NCBI GenBank assembly: GCA_017395685.1
Contig: JAFQOD010000018.1
Span: 59,188 to 123,187 of the forward strand
Length of the DNA stretch: 64,000 bases
From: Clostridia bacterium
GTDB lineage: Bacteria; Bacillota; Clostridia; Christensenellales; Aristaeellaceae
Reading direction: 5' to 3'
Below, piece after piece: positions 19,056-27,615 of this stretch (its first letter is position 1; each line of letters opens with the position of its first letter). Below the pieces are notes generated by a model. That model did no database searches and was not told the origin of the DNA. It worked only from the letters and a program-made list of their open reading frames with translations. The position numbers and the translations under genes are program-made.

Positions 19056-19091
19056 GAGGCGCTCATCCAAATGGATGAGCGCCTCATTTTT
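19056..19091. terminator. Bidirectional rho-independent terminator
   Basis: A perfect 13-bp stem (19056-19068 with 19073-19085) has an AAAT loop. ATTTTTG follows on the plus strand and TTGTTATTT on the minus strand. It separates the convergent repeat protein 1 and AraC copy 2 genes. Confidence 0.92.
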
Positions 19092-19097
19092 GTTTAT

Positions 19098-20033
19098 TCA
19101 GCGGGGATTCTTTTTATACTGCTTTCTATATTCACTGGGGGAAAGACCTGTATTTTTCCGGAACAGAGTGGCAAAATAGTATTCATTGCTGAAGCCGAAT
19201 TCCGTGGCAATCTGCTTGATGGGCATGCTGGTGCTGATCAGCGCCTGTTTTGCATGATCCAATCGGATGGTGCGCAATCGTTCGGCAAAGGTCATACCCC
19301 GGGCGCTTTTATAGAGCCTTGCCAGATGCCGGTAGCTGATATTGACGGAGGATGCAATATCCTCTACGGTAATATTGTTGCGGAAGAAACGATTCAGGTA
19401 AAGATCCACCTGCTCGGCAATGTTTTCCGCTTGCTTTTCATAGATCATTTCCTGCGCCGGTTCTGCCTCATCCTGGCACATGGCCAGCAGCCAATGGATG
19501 AGCACAGCCTGTTTGGCATATAAGGGCTTTCCCTTCAGATCCTCCAGCATTTCCATCAGCCGGCTGGGATGATCATACAGCAGGGTGGATAGGCATTCCG
19601 TAATCCGGTCATAGCAATTCATGCTTTCCACGGTATTGCCATTTTCCACCGGGCTTTTTTCCAGCAGCAGACGGATGGAATAGCATTGGCAATCATCATC
19701 ATCTGCATAATGGCTGTGAATGGCGCCTGGAGGGATGACGATGCAGCGCCCGGCGGAAGTGATGAGATGGCGGTCATTGACATAGGTGAATACCAATCCC
19801 TTCCGGACATGAATGCATTCATAGCAAGGATGCATGTGATTGCCGGATACCAGGATATTCCGCCCGGAAAAATTGCTGGCGTCAACAATTGTAAAGCGGA
19901 TATCATTGAACTGCACCGGGCGCATGATCATATTATACAGATTGGAAAGCGGATGGGATTTTTCATGCATTCCGCCGGCTTTGCTTTCATTGTGGGATGC
20001 ATTGGTCTTATCGGTACCGTTTCTGGAAGCCAT
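19098..20033 (-). CDS. AraC-family regulator with cupin sensor (copy 2)
   Basis: 311 residues from the ATG at 20033 after AAAGGAGGTGATGAA; the longer frame to 20183 runs through the promoter. It is a near-duplicate of the regulator at 8549-9424 through sensor (MRPVQFNDIRFTIVDASNFSG) and both helix-turn-helix units. It differs by a polar N-terminal extension of about 20 residues (ASRNGTDKTNASHNESKAGG). It is divergent from the second GH43 gene, whose promoter carries half-sites of the same type as those next to copy 1. That supports a shared or overlapping DNA target. Confidence 0.9.
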   Translation of the reverse strand: MASRNGTDKTNASHNESKAGGMHEKSHPLSNLYNMIMRPVQFNDIRFTIVDASNFSGRNILVSGNHMHPCYECIHVRKGLVFTYVNDRHLITSAGRCIVIPPGAIHSHYADDDDCQCYSIRLLLEKSPVENGNTVESMNCYDRITECLSTLLYDHPSRLMEMLEDLKGKPLYAKQAVLIHWLLAMCQDEAEPAQEMIYEKQAENIAEQVDLYLNRFFRNNITVEDIASSVNISYRHLARLYKSARGMTFAERLRTIRLDHAKQALISTSMPIKQIATEFGFSNEYYFATLFRKNTGLSPSEYRKQYKKNPR

Positions 20034-20146
20034 TTCATCACCTCCTTTTGTTTTTATTTTCTTGTAGGCATGAATTTTGCGAAATTTGCTTCTTTTAATA
20101 TAAATTGGTTGACATATTTTCCAATCCATACAAAAAGGATGGATGG

Positions 20147-20183
20147 ATGTCAATAATATAGCATAAAAAAAATCGAAAATCAA
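20147..20183 (-). promoter_or_regulatory. Promoter of AraC copy 2 with possible autoregulatory site
   Basis: On the minus strand: -35 TTGATT (20183-20178), 17-bp spacer, -10 TATATT (20160-20155). An ATGTCA half-site lies just past the -10 (20147-20152), and its inverted partner is at 20110-20115. That placement suits repression by the gene's own product (inference). Confidence 0.55.
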
Positions 20184-20272
20184 TGAGGTTTAGTGCCGGA
20201 TTTACAATATTCTGCCATCAGAGATGCATCACAGGCGGAAGAATACAGGAAGACCTGTTTAAAAAAATGGAC

Positions 20273-20338
20273 ATGTCATGATTTTATAAGTCCATGTCAC
20301 GATTTCAGATTGCTTTTCTATTTGTTTTCCTGTAAAAT
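20273..20338 (+). promoter_or_regulatory. Promoter and tandem operator of GH43 copy 2
   Basis: CATGTCATGATTT and CATGTCACGATTT (20272 and 20293) differ at one position and lie exactly 21 bp apart. They are followed by -35 TTGCTT (20310-20315), a 17-bp spacer and -10 TAAAAT (20333-20338). Distance from half-site to -35 is the same 16 bp as at 10533-10598 and 10651-10716. Confidence 0.75.
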
Positions 20339-20393
20339 GCATATTAGAGAAAAGCATCAGATCTATTCAGAAAAATGCAAAGGAGAAAACCGG

Positions 20394-21413
20394 ATGAAAA
20401 AATTGTTGGGCTTTATCCTTGCAGCAATCATGCTGTGCAGCGTATCAACAGTATTTGCGGAGGCGAAGGTTATGACGTACACCAACCCCATTGCTACCCA
20501 GGCCGCTGACCCTTATCTGATTCAGCATGGTGATACCTATTATTATATTTATACCCGAACCACTTATCTGAAAGTGGCTAAAGTAGATGATCCCACGCGA
20601 CTGGATTATTATGATGTAACCACTGCCAAGACTGTATATACTGCGCCAGAAGGCACCATGTGGTCCAACGATTATTGGGCCCCTGAACTGCATTATATTC
20701 AGGGCGAATGGTATATCTATGTGGCGGCTGATGATGGCCTGAACGACAATCACCGCATGTATGTGCTCAAGGGCACCAGCCAGGATCCCCGTGATCCCTT
20801 TGAAATGGTGGGTAAGGTGACCGATCCCAGCGACAAGTGGGCCATTGACGGCACGGTGATGCAGTATAAGGATGAATTGTATTTCATCTGGAGCGGCTGG
20901 CCGGGATATGTGAATGAACGCCAGAATCTCTATATTGCTCATATGAGCGATCCCTGCACCATCGACAGCCAGCGCGTGATGATTTCTGCCCCTGTGAATG
21001 ACTGGGAATGCCGCGTCTATCCCATCAATGAAGGGCCCCAGATTCTCATCAAGGGCGATACCGCCCACATCATCTATTCCGCCAGCGCTTCTTGGGAAGA
21101 TGATTACTGCCTGGCCGCCCTGACCTATCGGCCTGAGCAGGGAGATATTATGGATCCCAAAGCCTGGATCAAGACCGGCCCGCTCTTTTCCAAGGCGGAA
21201 CAGGCCTATGGCCCCGGCCATTGCAGCTTCATCAAATCCCCTGACGGAACGGAAGATTACATCGTGTATCATGCCAACCGCATTTCCCATACCGGCTGGT
21301 CCGGACGCAGCGGCCGCATGCAAAAATTCACCTGGGATGGGGATATGCCCGTCTTCGGCACCCCCGCAATGTGCGGTGAAAAACTGCCTGTTCCCTCCGG
21401 TACTACCCGGTAA
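20394..21413 (+). CDS. Secreted GH43 family glycosidase (second copy)
   Basis: 339 residues from the ATG at 20394 (site AAAGGAG). Signal peptide ends near STVFAEA. It is a clear paralog of 2649-3653. Shared motifs include TNPIATQAADPY (likely base D39), YWAPELHYIQGEWYIYVAA, KWAIDGTVMQYKDELYF and GPGHCSFIKSPDGTEDYIVY. It likely releases arabinose from pectic arabinan outside the cell. It stands alone between its own regulated promoter and a strong terminator, unlike copy 1 which is inside an operon. The two may differ in linkage or length preference. Confidence 0.88.
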   Translation: MKKLLGFILAAIMLCSVSTVFAEAKVMTYTNPIATQAADPYLIQHGDTYYYIYTRTTYLKVAKVDDPTRLDYYDVTTAKTVYTAPEGTMWSNDYWAPELHYIQGEWYIYVAADDGLNDNHRMYVLKGTSQDPRDPFEMVGKVTDPSDKWAIDGTVMQYKDELYFIWSGWPGYVNERQNLYIAHMSDPCTIDSQRVMISAPVNDWECRVYPINEGPQILIKGDTAHIIYSASASWEDDYCLAALTYRPEQGDIMDPKAWIKTGPLFSKAEQAYGPGHCSFIKSPDGTEDYIVYHANRISHTGWSGRSGRMQKFTWDGDMPVFGTPAMCGEKLPVPSGTTR

Positions 21414-21442
21414 AAAGGGGAAGGGATATCCAATATGAACTG

Positions 21443-21480
21443 AAGCGGCGCTTCGGAGCAAACTCCGGGGCGCCGCTTTT
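21443..21480 (+). terminator. Rho-independent terminator after GH43 copy 2
   Basis: A long stem of about 16 bp (two G-T pairs) with a CAAA loop is followed by TTTT. It isolates GH43 copy 2 from the acetylation cassette. Confidence 0.88.
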
Positions 21481-21601
21481 CGATAGGATGATGGAATTTT
21501 TTATTGTCCGGCAGGAGTTCTTTGTGCAGGAGCCGAATAAATGATTGAAAGATATGGTGAAGTCTGCCTATCGGCAATTTTTAGCGGGGGTCGAGGAAAA
21601 A

Positions 21602-22342
21602 ATGAAACGTTTGCTGGCATTGTTGATGTGCATGTTTCTGTTCATTGGGCATGCAGGGGCCGAACGGCTGCCGGATGACCAACTGATTACCTATTACGAT
21701 CAGGCAGTATTTGTCGGGGATTCCATCAGCGAACTGTTTCGTTTTTATGTGAATGGCGTGGTGCGCAAAGAGCACCCGGATTATTTTACCGGCGTCAAAT
21801 TTTATGCGGCTCATGGCTATAAGCTGGCCACGGCTGCGGCTCCCCGCCCTTCCCATACCGAAACCAATATTTCCTATAAGGGAAATGCCGTTTCCGTCCG
21901 CGGATTGATGGAGCGGACCCAGCCCGGGAAGGTATTCATTCTGCTGGGCCTGGGCGACAGAATCGGGGATAATATCGAAAAAGGCATGGAATATGTGGAG
22001 GCCATTGTTTCCACGGTTGCAGAGGTTTCCCCGGATACGAAGGTGCATTTCTTCTCTTTGACACCCATAGATGCAAACGTGGAAAAGAAGGCACCCAACC
22101 GCCAGAGCAAATGGGATGCCTACAATGTGGCCCTGGAGGCGAAATGCAAAGAGCTTGGCGTATATTATATCGAGATTGCTGCGCCGCTCAAGGATGAAAA
22201 GGGCCTGCTGGCCCAGTCCCTGGCCACGGAGGATGGATATCATCTGAATAATGACGGCAATGCCATTTGGGTGCAGATGCTGCTGGAATTTGCCCAGGGC
22301 CAGTATGACGCTGGATTGTGGGCGCCTGCGGGAAAAGAATAA
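21602..22342 (+). CDS. Secreted SGNH/GDSL hydrolase
   Basis: 246 residues from the ATG at 21602 (site GAGGAAAA); an upstream start is possible. Signal peptide ends near GHAGAE. SGNH blocks: FVGDSIS with Ser41, GLGDR in place of the usual GxND block, and DGYHL with D211 and H214. Such enzymes add or remove acetyl groups on glycans. It opens a cassette with a DUF4358 lipoprotein, an MBOAT acyltransferase and a DHHW protein, so a part in O-acetylating an exported or surface polysaccharide is likely. Confidence 0.82.
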   Translation: MKRLLALLMCMFLFIGHAGAERLPDDQLITYYDQAVFVGDSISELFRFYVNGVVRKEHPDYFTGVKFYAAHGYKLATAAAPRPSHTETNISYKGNAVSVRGLMERTQPGKVFILLGLGDRIGDNIEKGMEYVEAIVSTVAEVSPDTKVHFFSLTPIDANVEKKAPNRQSKWDAYNVALEAKCKELGVYYIEIAAPLKDEKGLLAQSLATEDGYHLNNDGNAIWVQMLLEFAQGQYDAGLWAPAGKE

Positions 22343-22369
22343 AAGATGGATGATAGAAAGGGAGAACAG

Positions 22370-22843
22370 ATGATGAAAAAAATAATGCTGATTGCGCTGA
22401 GCGTACTGATGGTATGCATCCTGACCGGCTGCGGCGGCCAGAAAGAAGCTGCGGTAGATTCTACCGCGGATGTGGCCCTGAAGGAATTGGTGGCCCGGCA
22501 TATTACCAAGGCCGGCGCTATGATCGAAATGCCCGAAACTGATCTGGAAGATTATATCGGCATTGAGCCTTCCATGTATAAGGAAGCCGTTTATCTGCAG
22601 GAAGGCACCCTGGATGGGGATGAGGTGCTGGTGATCCGCGCTGTGGACAGCAAAGCGGCAGACAGCGTTGTATCCTGCATGGAAAACTATCTGGCCCAGC
22701 GGCTGAAGGAAACCCAGAATTATCTTCCTGAAGCCTATAAGGTACTGAAGGCCACCGGTGTACAGCGCAAGCATAATACCGTGGCGCTGATCGTGATGGA
22801 AAAGGCAACGGATGTGACCACTGCGCTGCTGGCTGGAGAATAA
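22370..22843 (+). CDS. DUF4358-like lipoprotein
   Basis: 157 residues from the ATG at 22370 (site GGGAG); the next codon is also ATG. The lipobox LTGC and following GGQKEAA mark it as a membrane lipoprotein, the only one I see in the window. The rest (YKEAVYLQEGTLDGDEVLVIRAVD, QRLKETQNYLPEAYKVL) fits DUF4358, a family often found beside MBOAT acyltransferases. Its job is unknown; an accessory role in acetyl transfer at the outer face of the membrane is inferred from position. Confidence 0.72.
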   Translation: MMKKIMLIALSVLMVCILTGCGGQKEAAVDSTADVALKELVARHITKAGAMIEMPETDLEDYIGIEPSMYKEAVYLQEGTLDGDEVLVIRAVDSKAADSVVSCMENYLAQRLKETQNYLPEAYKVLKATGVQRKHNTVALIVMEKATDVTTALLAGE

Positions 22844-22844
22844 T

Positions 22845-24194
22845 ATGGTCTTTTCATCCTTTACTTTTCTGCTTTTGTTCATGCCGTGCGTGATCCTGCT
22901 CTATTGGATCATGCCTCCAAAAGGGCGGATGCCCTTTTTGTTTGCCGCATCCGTATTATTTTATGGATGGGGTAATCCTGCCTGGCTGCTTCTGCTTACG
23001 TTTACCATGGTGCTCAATTGGGGCGGCGGGATTGTGATGATGCGCCGGGGGCAAAGGAATAAGCCCCTCTTCATTCTCCTGATTGTGCTCAATGTGCTGC
23101 CGCTGCTGGTATTCAAATATGCCGGCTTTTTGCGGGATACATGGAATCAGCTGCTGCCCTTCAAGCTGGATTTTGAAACGCCGCAGCTGCCGGCCGGCAT
23201 TTCGTTTTTCACCTTCCAGGCCATGTCTTACCTGTTTGATGTATATCGGGGTGAGGCGAAGGTGCAGAAGAATTTCATTATTTTCAGCACCTATCTTTCC
23301 ATGTTTCCTCAGCTGGTAGCGGGCCCGATTGTCCGCTATATTGATCTGGAAGAGCAATTGATCCAGCATCCCCGGCCCGGCAGCGCAGAAATGCGCCAGG
23401 GCTTCCAGCGGTTCGCGGTGGGCTTGGGGAAAAAGGTGCTGCTGGCGGATGCCATGGGTAGGCTGTGGAGCCAGATGAACGGTAATTTCGCCCAGGCGGG
23501 CGCATTGGGCGCATGGATTGGGCTGCTGGCCTTTTCTTTCCAGATTTTCTTCGATTTTTCAGGCTATTCGGATATGGCCATCGGCCTGGGACATATGATG
23601 GGCTTTACCATGCCTGAGAATTTTGACCGGCCTTACCGTGCCCGTACGCTGACCGAATTCTGGCGGCGCTGGCATATGACGCTGACGGATTGGTTTAAAT
23701 CCTATGTGTATATTCCTCTGGGCGGCAGCCGCAGGGGGCGTATCCGCAGGGATGCGAATGTGCTGGTGGTATGGGCGCTGACGGGGCTGTGGCATGGCGC
23801 AGGCTGGAATTTCGTATTGTGGGGCCTGTATTTTGCGGTGCTGTTGGTGCTGGAAAAGCGTTATCTGCTGAAAAATCCCCGGTGGGAAAAGATTCCCGGG
23901 GTGCTTCGGCAGGGGCTGACTTTTCTAATGGTTATGTTTGGCTGGGCGCTGTTCTCCGGTTTCGGCCAGGAGCTGGGGGCGGCCATGCTGGGCCGGTACG
24001 GCTTTGCATCCTCTGACGCCATCATGACCTGTGTGGCCTTCCTGCCGCTGCTGCTGATCTGCTGCGGGATCAGCTTCCTTCCCATGCCCAAGCGTTTCCC
24101 GCTGAAGCGGTTTGCCGCCCCGGTGCTGATCATTCTGTGCCTGGCTGCGCTGGCGGCCCAGGGATTTGCGCCCTTCGTGTATTTCCAGTTTTAA
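22845..24194 (+). CDS. MBOAT O-acyltransferase (AlgI/PatA/DltB-like)
   Basis: 449 residues with about ten membrane helices. MBOAT signatures: YRARTLTEFWRRWHMTLTDWFKSYVYIPLGG and LTGLWHGAGWNFVLWG with the catalytic-type His317. These proteins carry acetyl groups across the membrane for modification of surface polysaccharides. The ATG lies one base after the stop of the lipoprotein gene, showing tight coupling. The DHHW partner starts 12 bp downstream. Confidence 0.93.
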   Translation: MVFSSFTFLLLFMPCVILLYWIMPPKGRMPFLFAASVLFYGWGNPAWLLLLTFTMVLNWGGGIVMMRRGQRNKPLFILLIVLNVLPLLVFKYAGFLRDTWNQLLPFKLDFETPQLPAGISFFTFQAMSYLFDVYRGEAKVQKNFIIFSTYLSMFPQLVAGPIVRYIDLEEQLIQHPRPGSAEMRQGFQRFAVGLGKKVLLADAMGRLWSQMNGNFAQAGALGAWIGLLAFSFQIFFDFSGYSDMAIGLGHMMGFTMPENFDRPYRARTLTEFWRRWHMTLTDWFKSYVYIPLGGSRRGRIRRDANVLVVWALTGLWHGAGWNFVLWGLYFAVLLVLEKRYLLKNPRWEKIPGVLRQGLTFLMVMFGWALFSGFGQELGAAMLGRYGFASSDAIMTCVAFLPLLLICCGISFLPMPKRFPLKRFAAPVLIILCLAALAAQGFAPFVYFQF

Positions 24195-24206
24195 GGGGGG
24201 ATTTGT

Positions 24207-25322
24207 ATGAAAAAGCATATCTTCCGCTTGCCCGATGGGCTGGCAGTGGCCATTGGACTGGGAATATTACTGGCGGCGGGGCTGTTTGCCGCCTTCTGGC
24301 CGCAAAATGATTTTTCAGATGTTGAACGGCGTTATCTTGCAGAAACCCCTGCCGTTCCCTCCCTTACCCAATGGAAAACCGATAAGGAAGTGGAATCCTT
24401 TATCTCGGATCGCATTCCCTTCCGCAGGGTGATGGTGGGCATCGACGCCCTTTCCCAGATGGTGACCGGGCGGCGCACCCAGCTGGATACCTGGCCGGTG
24501 GGCGGCGCATTTCTGGAAAAGCCTGTAGCGGTGGATGAAGCCGTTTTGCAGCGGCGTCTGGAACAGATGGAGGCATTGGCCGGGAAGACCGGGGCCGCCT
24601 CATGGCGGATGATTATCCCCACCAGCCATGGCTATCTGAAAAGGACGGAAATGAGCAGCCTGATGCAAAAGCTGTATGAGGCGGAAGGAAAATTGTATCA
24701 TGCCCTTGCACAGACGGATGCATATGTGCCCCTGGGCGATGATTTCAATTCGGATCATGCCTATTATAACACCGATCATCACTGGACGCTGCAGGGCACC
24801 TATGCCGCATACCGGGCCTATTGTGTGGCGGAACAAATGCAGCCCCTGGCATTGGATGCATTTGAACTGACCCGCTTTGAGGGATTCTATGGCACCACGT
24901 ACAGCCGATCCGGCTATCCTTTTGCACAGGCGGATACCATCGAATGCGCAGCACCGGCGGGCAAGGTGAGCCTGACCATCCTGGATGATGGAAGAGAATA
25001 TGATCAGCTGATTTTCCCTGCGCGCGCGGAAACCTACGACGGTTATGCAGTTTATCTGGATGGTAATCACGGCATGCTGGAGATTGCCAATGAATCCGCC
25101 CCTCAGGGAACACTCCTGGTATTCAAGGATTCTTTTGCCAACAGCCTGCTTCCGCTGCTGAGCGCGCATTACAGCCGCATCATTGCGGTGGATGCCCGAT
25201 ATTATGCCGGGAACTTTTCTGATGCTGTTGAAATCGCCGGGGCTGTGGACCGGGTGCTGTACATCTATTCGCCGGATAGCTTGCTGCACGATACCACAGT
25301 GGCCCGGAAAATCGGCCGCTGA
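24207..25322 (+). CDS. DHHW-family protein (AlgJ/AlgX-like, polysaccharide acetylation)
   Basis: 371 residues with an N-terminal membrane anchor or signal (LAVAIGLGILLAAGLFAAFW). NDFSDVERRYLAETP and FISDRIPFR are typical of this group. The hallmark DHHW is at residues 190-193 (TDHHWTLQGTYAAY). Family members are SGNH-like acetyltransferases working outside the membrane with an MBOAT partner. It ends the cassette, followed by a strong terminator. Confidence 0.9.
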   Translation: MKKHIFRLPDGLAVAIGLGILLAAGLFAAFWPQNDFSDVERRYLAETPAVPSLTQWKTDKEVESFISDRIPFRRVMVGIDALSQMVTGRRTQLDTWPVGGAFLEKPVAVDEAVLQRRLEQMEALAGKTGAASWRMIIPTSHGYLKRTEMSSLMQKLYEAEGKLYHALAQTDAYVPLGDDFNSDHAYYNTDHHWTLQGTYAAYRAYCVAEQMQPLALDAFELTRFEGFYGTTYSRSGYPFAQADTIECAAPAGKVSLTILDDGREYDQLIFPARAETYDGYAVYLDGNHGMLEIANESAPQGTLLVFKDSFANSLLPLLSAHYSRIIAVDARYYAGNFSDAVEIAGAVDRVLYIYSPDSLLHDTTVARKIGR

Positions 25323-25345
25323 GAATGAATTGAACTGCAAAAAGA

Positions 25346-25391
25346 ACAGGCAGACGCCGGAAGGATGATCATCCGGCGCCTGCCTGTTTTT
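25346..25391. terminator. Bidirectional terminator between DHHW and rhaD
   Basis: A stem of 15 pairs with one mismatch (25346-25361 with 25372-25387) is followed by TTTTT on plus and TTCTTTTTGC on minus. It serves both convergent operons. Confidence 0.88.
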
Positions 25392-25497
25392 GTTAAAGAA
25401 AATCAGCGATAGACCGCATTATTTTTTTATTTCAGAGAAATCATGCCGAGATACATAGCCTGATGAAATTGCAATAATCCTTGTCCATTCGGATTGT

Positions 25498-26322
25498 TTA
25501 ATCCAGGAATTCCTCCCGCAGCTGCACCTTAAAGTCACGGGCGATGGCGCGCAGCTCATCATCCTGGATGGTTTGCAGTTGGGGAAGGCCTGTGGCTTTT
25601 TGCAGCATCCAGATTTGCGCGGCTTTTTCGATGGTGTGCATCAGGCCGAAGGTAATATCGAAATCGGGGCCGGAGGCGAACAGGCCGTGATGGGCCCACA
25701 CCGCCGCATCAAATTCCTCCATCTTTTTGCAGGTGGCCAGGGCGATATCAGCCCCGCCGGGGACCATCCACGGCACCACGCCCACGCCTCCGGGGAATAC
25801 CACAGTGCATTCGGTGGCGCTCTTCCACAGGGCACGGGTGAAATCCCGATCGGTCAGGGGCAGTACGAAGGTCATGGCGATGATATTCGCCGGGTGGGCA
25901 TGGTAAATGACGCGGTGCTCACCCTTCGTGGCCTTGGCACGGACGCAATGATTCATATAGTGGCTGGGGAATTCGCTGGTGGGTCTGCCACCGTTTTTCA
26001 GGCCCCAGCGGATGCGGTAGGAATCGCCCTGATCATTGATTTCCACCACGCAGATGCTATCCTCGGGATCGGTGATAACATTGCGGAAGAACTTGCCGCT
26101 GCCGGTGGAAAGAAAGTAAGAACCAACCAGATTCTTGCCTGTGACGCCCATGGGAATCCAGGGCCGGAGGGCTGCATCGAAGAAGGGGGTCATTTCGGCC
26201 ACCTCGGATTCGGTGAGGCGGTAGGTGAGATTGCCGCCGTTGCGTTCATGCCAGCCCTGATGCCAGCCGTCATCGGCCATGCGGATGTATCTTTGGACGA
26301 TCGGGATGTCGAGCATGCCCAT
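25498..26322 (-). CDS. rhaD: L-rhamnulose-1-phosphate aldolase
   Basis: 274 residues, the normal length. It splits rhamnulose-1-phosphate into DHAP and L-lactaldehyde. RhaD signs: WHQGWHERNGGNLTYRL near the start, the zinc ligands in YHAHPAN (H141, H143) and AHHG (H212), and the glutamate in KGEH. The start follows AGGAGGAATACCACA. It is the third gene of rhaB-rhaA-rhaD, 27 bp after rhaA. Confidence 0.96.
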   Translation of the reverse strand: MGMLDIPIVQRYIRMADDGWHQGWHERNGGNLTYRLTESEVAEMTPFFDAALRPWIPMGVTGKNLVGSYFLSTGSGKFFRNVITDPEDSICVVEINDQGDSYRIRWGLKNGGRPTSEFPSHYMNHCVRAKATKGEHRVIYHAHPANIIAMTFVLPLTDRDFTRALWKSATECTVVFPGGVGVVPWMVPGGADIALATCKKMEEFDAAVWAHHGLFASGPDFDITFGLMHTIEKAAQIWMLQKATGLPQLQTIQDDELRAIARDFKVQLREEFLD

Positions 26323-26349
26323 TGTGGTATTCCTCCTGTATCAAATCGA

Positions 26350-27615
26350 TTACACGCGCTTCAGCTGAACTTGTTTTTCATACTCCAGTATTTTCTGGAA
26401 CCACTGGCCGTCTTCGGGCTTGCCGCAGCGGCGGCAATATTCATTCCAAATTTCACCGAAGGGCAGGGTCTTCATTTCTTCCTGTGCCACCATCAGGGCC
26501 GTCCAGTCATCCTGATCCTGCATGGCTTTATGCTTGCTGGCGGGCGTCAGCAGCGCCATCAGCAGGGCCTTCTGCACATTGCGGAAGCCCACCACCCATG
26601 CGCTCACACGGTTGATGCTGGCGTCAAAATAATCCAGTGCGATATGCACCCTGCCCTCCAGGCCGCCGCAGCGGACGATTTCCTTGCAGATTTCCCTGGT
26701 TTCATCATCCAGCAGCACCACGTGATCGGAATCCCAGCGGATGGGGCGGGTGATATGCAGCGCCAGTTCGGGGAAGAAGGCCAGCAGCGAGGGGATTTTA
26801 TCGGATACAACCTCAGTAGGATGATAGTGGCCGTTATCCATCAGCGGGATGCACCGGCCGGGATTCATGGCGGCGTAGGCCAGGGAATATTCAGCGCTGC
26901 CCACGGTATAGGCTTCCACGCCGATGCCGAAAACCTTGCTCTCCACGCAGGGCTTGACCTTGTCAAAATCAAAGGGCTGGGAGAGGATCTCATCCATGGC
27001 TTCCTTGTAGCGCACACGGGGGCCCAGGCGATCGGCGGGGATATCCTTGAAGCCGTCGCCGGTCCAGATATTCATGATGCAGGGCTGGCCCAGCTCCTCG
27101 GCCAGGTATTGAGAAATGCGGATGGATGCCTTGCCATGCTCAATCCAGAAGCGACGGGTTTCTTCATTGGGGGAGGAAAGGGTCAGCGGATCGCACTTGG
27201 GATGGGAGAAGAAGGTGGGGTTGAAATCGCAGCCCAGGCCGCGCTTTTTACAGAATTCCACCCACTTTTTGAAGTGCCGGGGTTCCAGCTTGTCCCGATC
27301 CACCCAGCCGCCGTTTTCTTCATCAAAGATGGCGTAGCACGCATGCAGATTCATCTTGGGGGTGCCGGGGCACATGGCCATGGCCATATCCAGATCGTCC
27401 ATCAGCTCCTTAGGGGTGCGGGCACGGCCGGGATAGTTGCCGGTGGTCTGAATGCCGCCGGTCAGGGGGGCGCTGGGATCGCCGTCAAAGCCGCGGACGT
27501 CATCGCCCTGCCAGCAGTGCAGGGATACGGGCACCTTCGCCAGTTTTTTCATTGCGGCCTCTACATCAATGCCAAGGGCCTCATATTTTGCTTTGGCCTG
27601 TTCGTATAAAGTCAT
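26350..27615 (-). CDS. rhaA: L-rhamnose isomerase
   Basis: 421 residues. It converts L-rhamnose to L-rhamnulose. Family motifs: VPVSLHCWQGDDVRGFD, GGIQTTGNYPGRARTP, MCPGTPKMNLHACYA, CDFNPTFFSHPK, MDNGHYHPTEVVSDK and RWDSDHVV. The ATG overlaps the rhaB stop by 4 bp (ATGA), so translation is coupled. Confidence 0.97.
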   Translation of the reverse strand: MTLYEQAKAKYEALGIDVEAAMKKLAKVPVSLHCWQGDDVRGFDGDPSAPLTGGIQTTGNYPGRARTPKELMDDLDMAMAMCPGTPKMNLHACYAIFDEENGGWVDRDKLEPRHFKKWVEFCKKRGLGCDFNPTFFSHPKCDPLTLSSPNEETRRFWIEHGKASIRISQYLAEELGQPCIMNIWTGDGFKDIPADRLGPRVRYKEAMDEILSQPFDFDKVKPCVESKVFGIGVEAYTVGSAEYSLAYAAMNPGRCIPLMDNGHYHPTEVVSDKIPSLLAFFPELALHITRPIRWDSDHVVLLDDETREICKEIVRCGGLEGRVHIALDYFDASINRVSAWVVGFRNVQKALLMALLTPASKHKAMQDQDDWTALMVAQEEMKTLPFGEIWNEYCRRCGKPEDGQWFQKILEYEKQVQLKRV

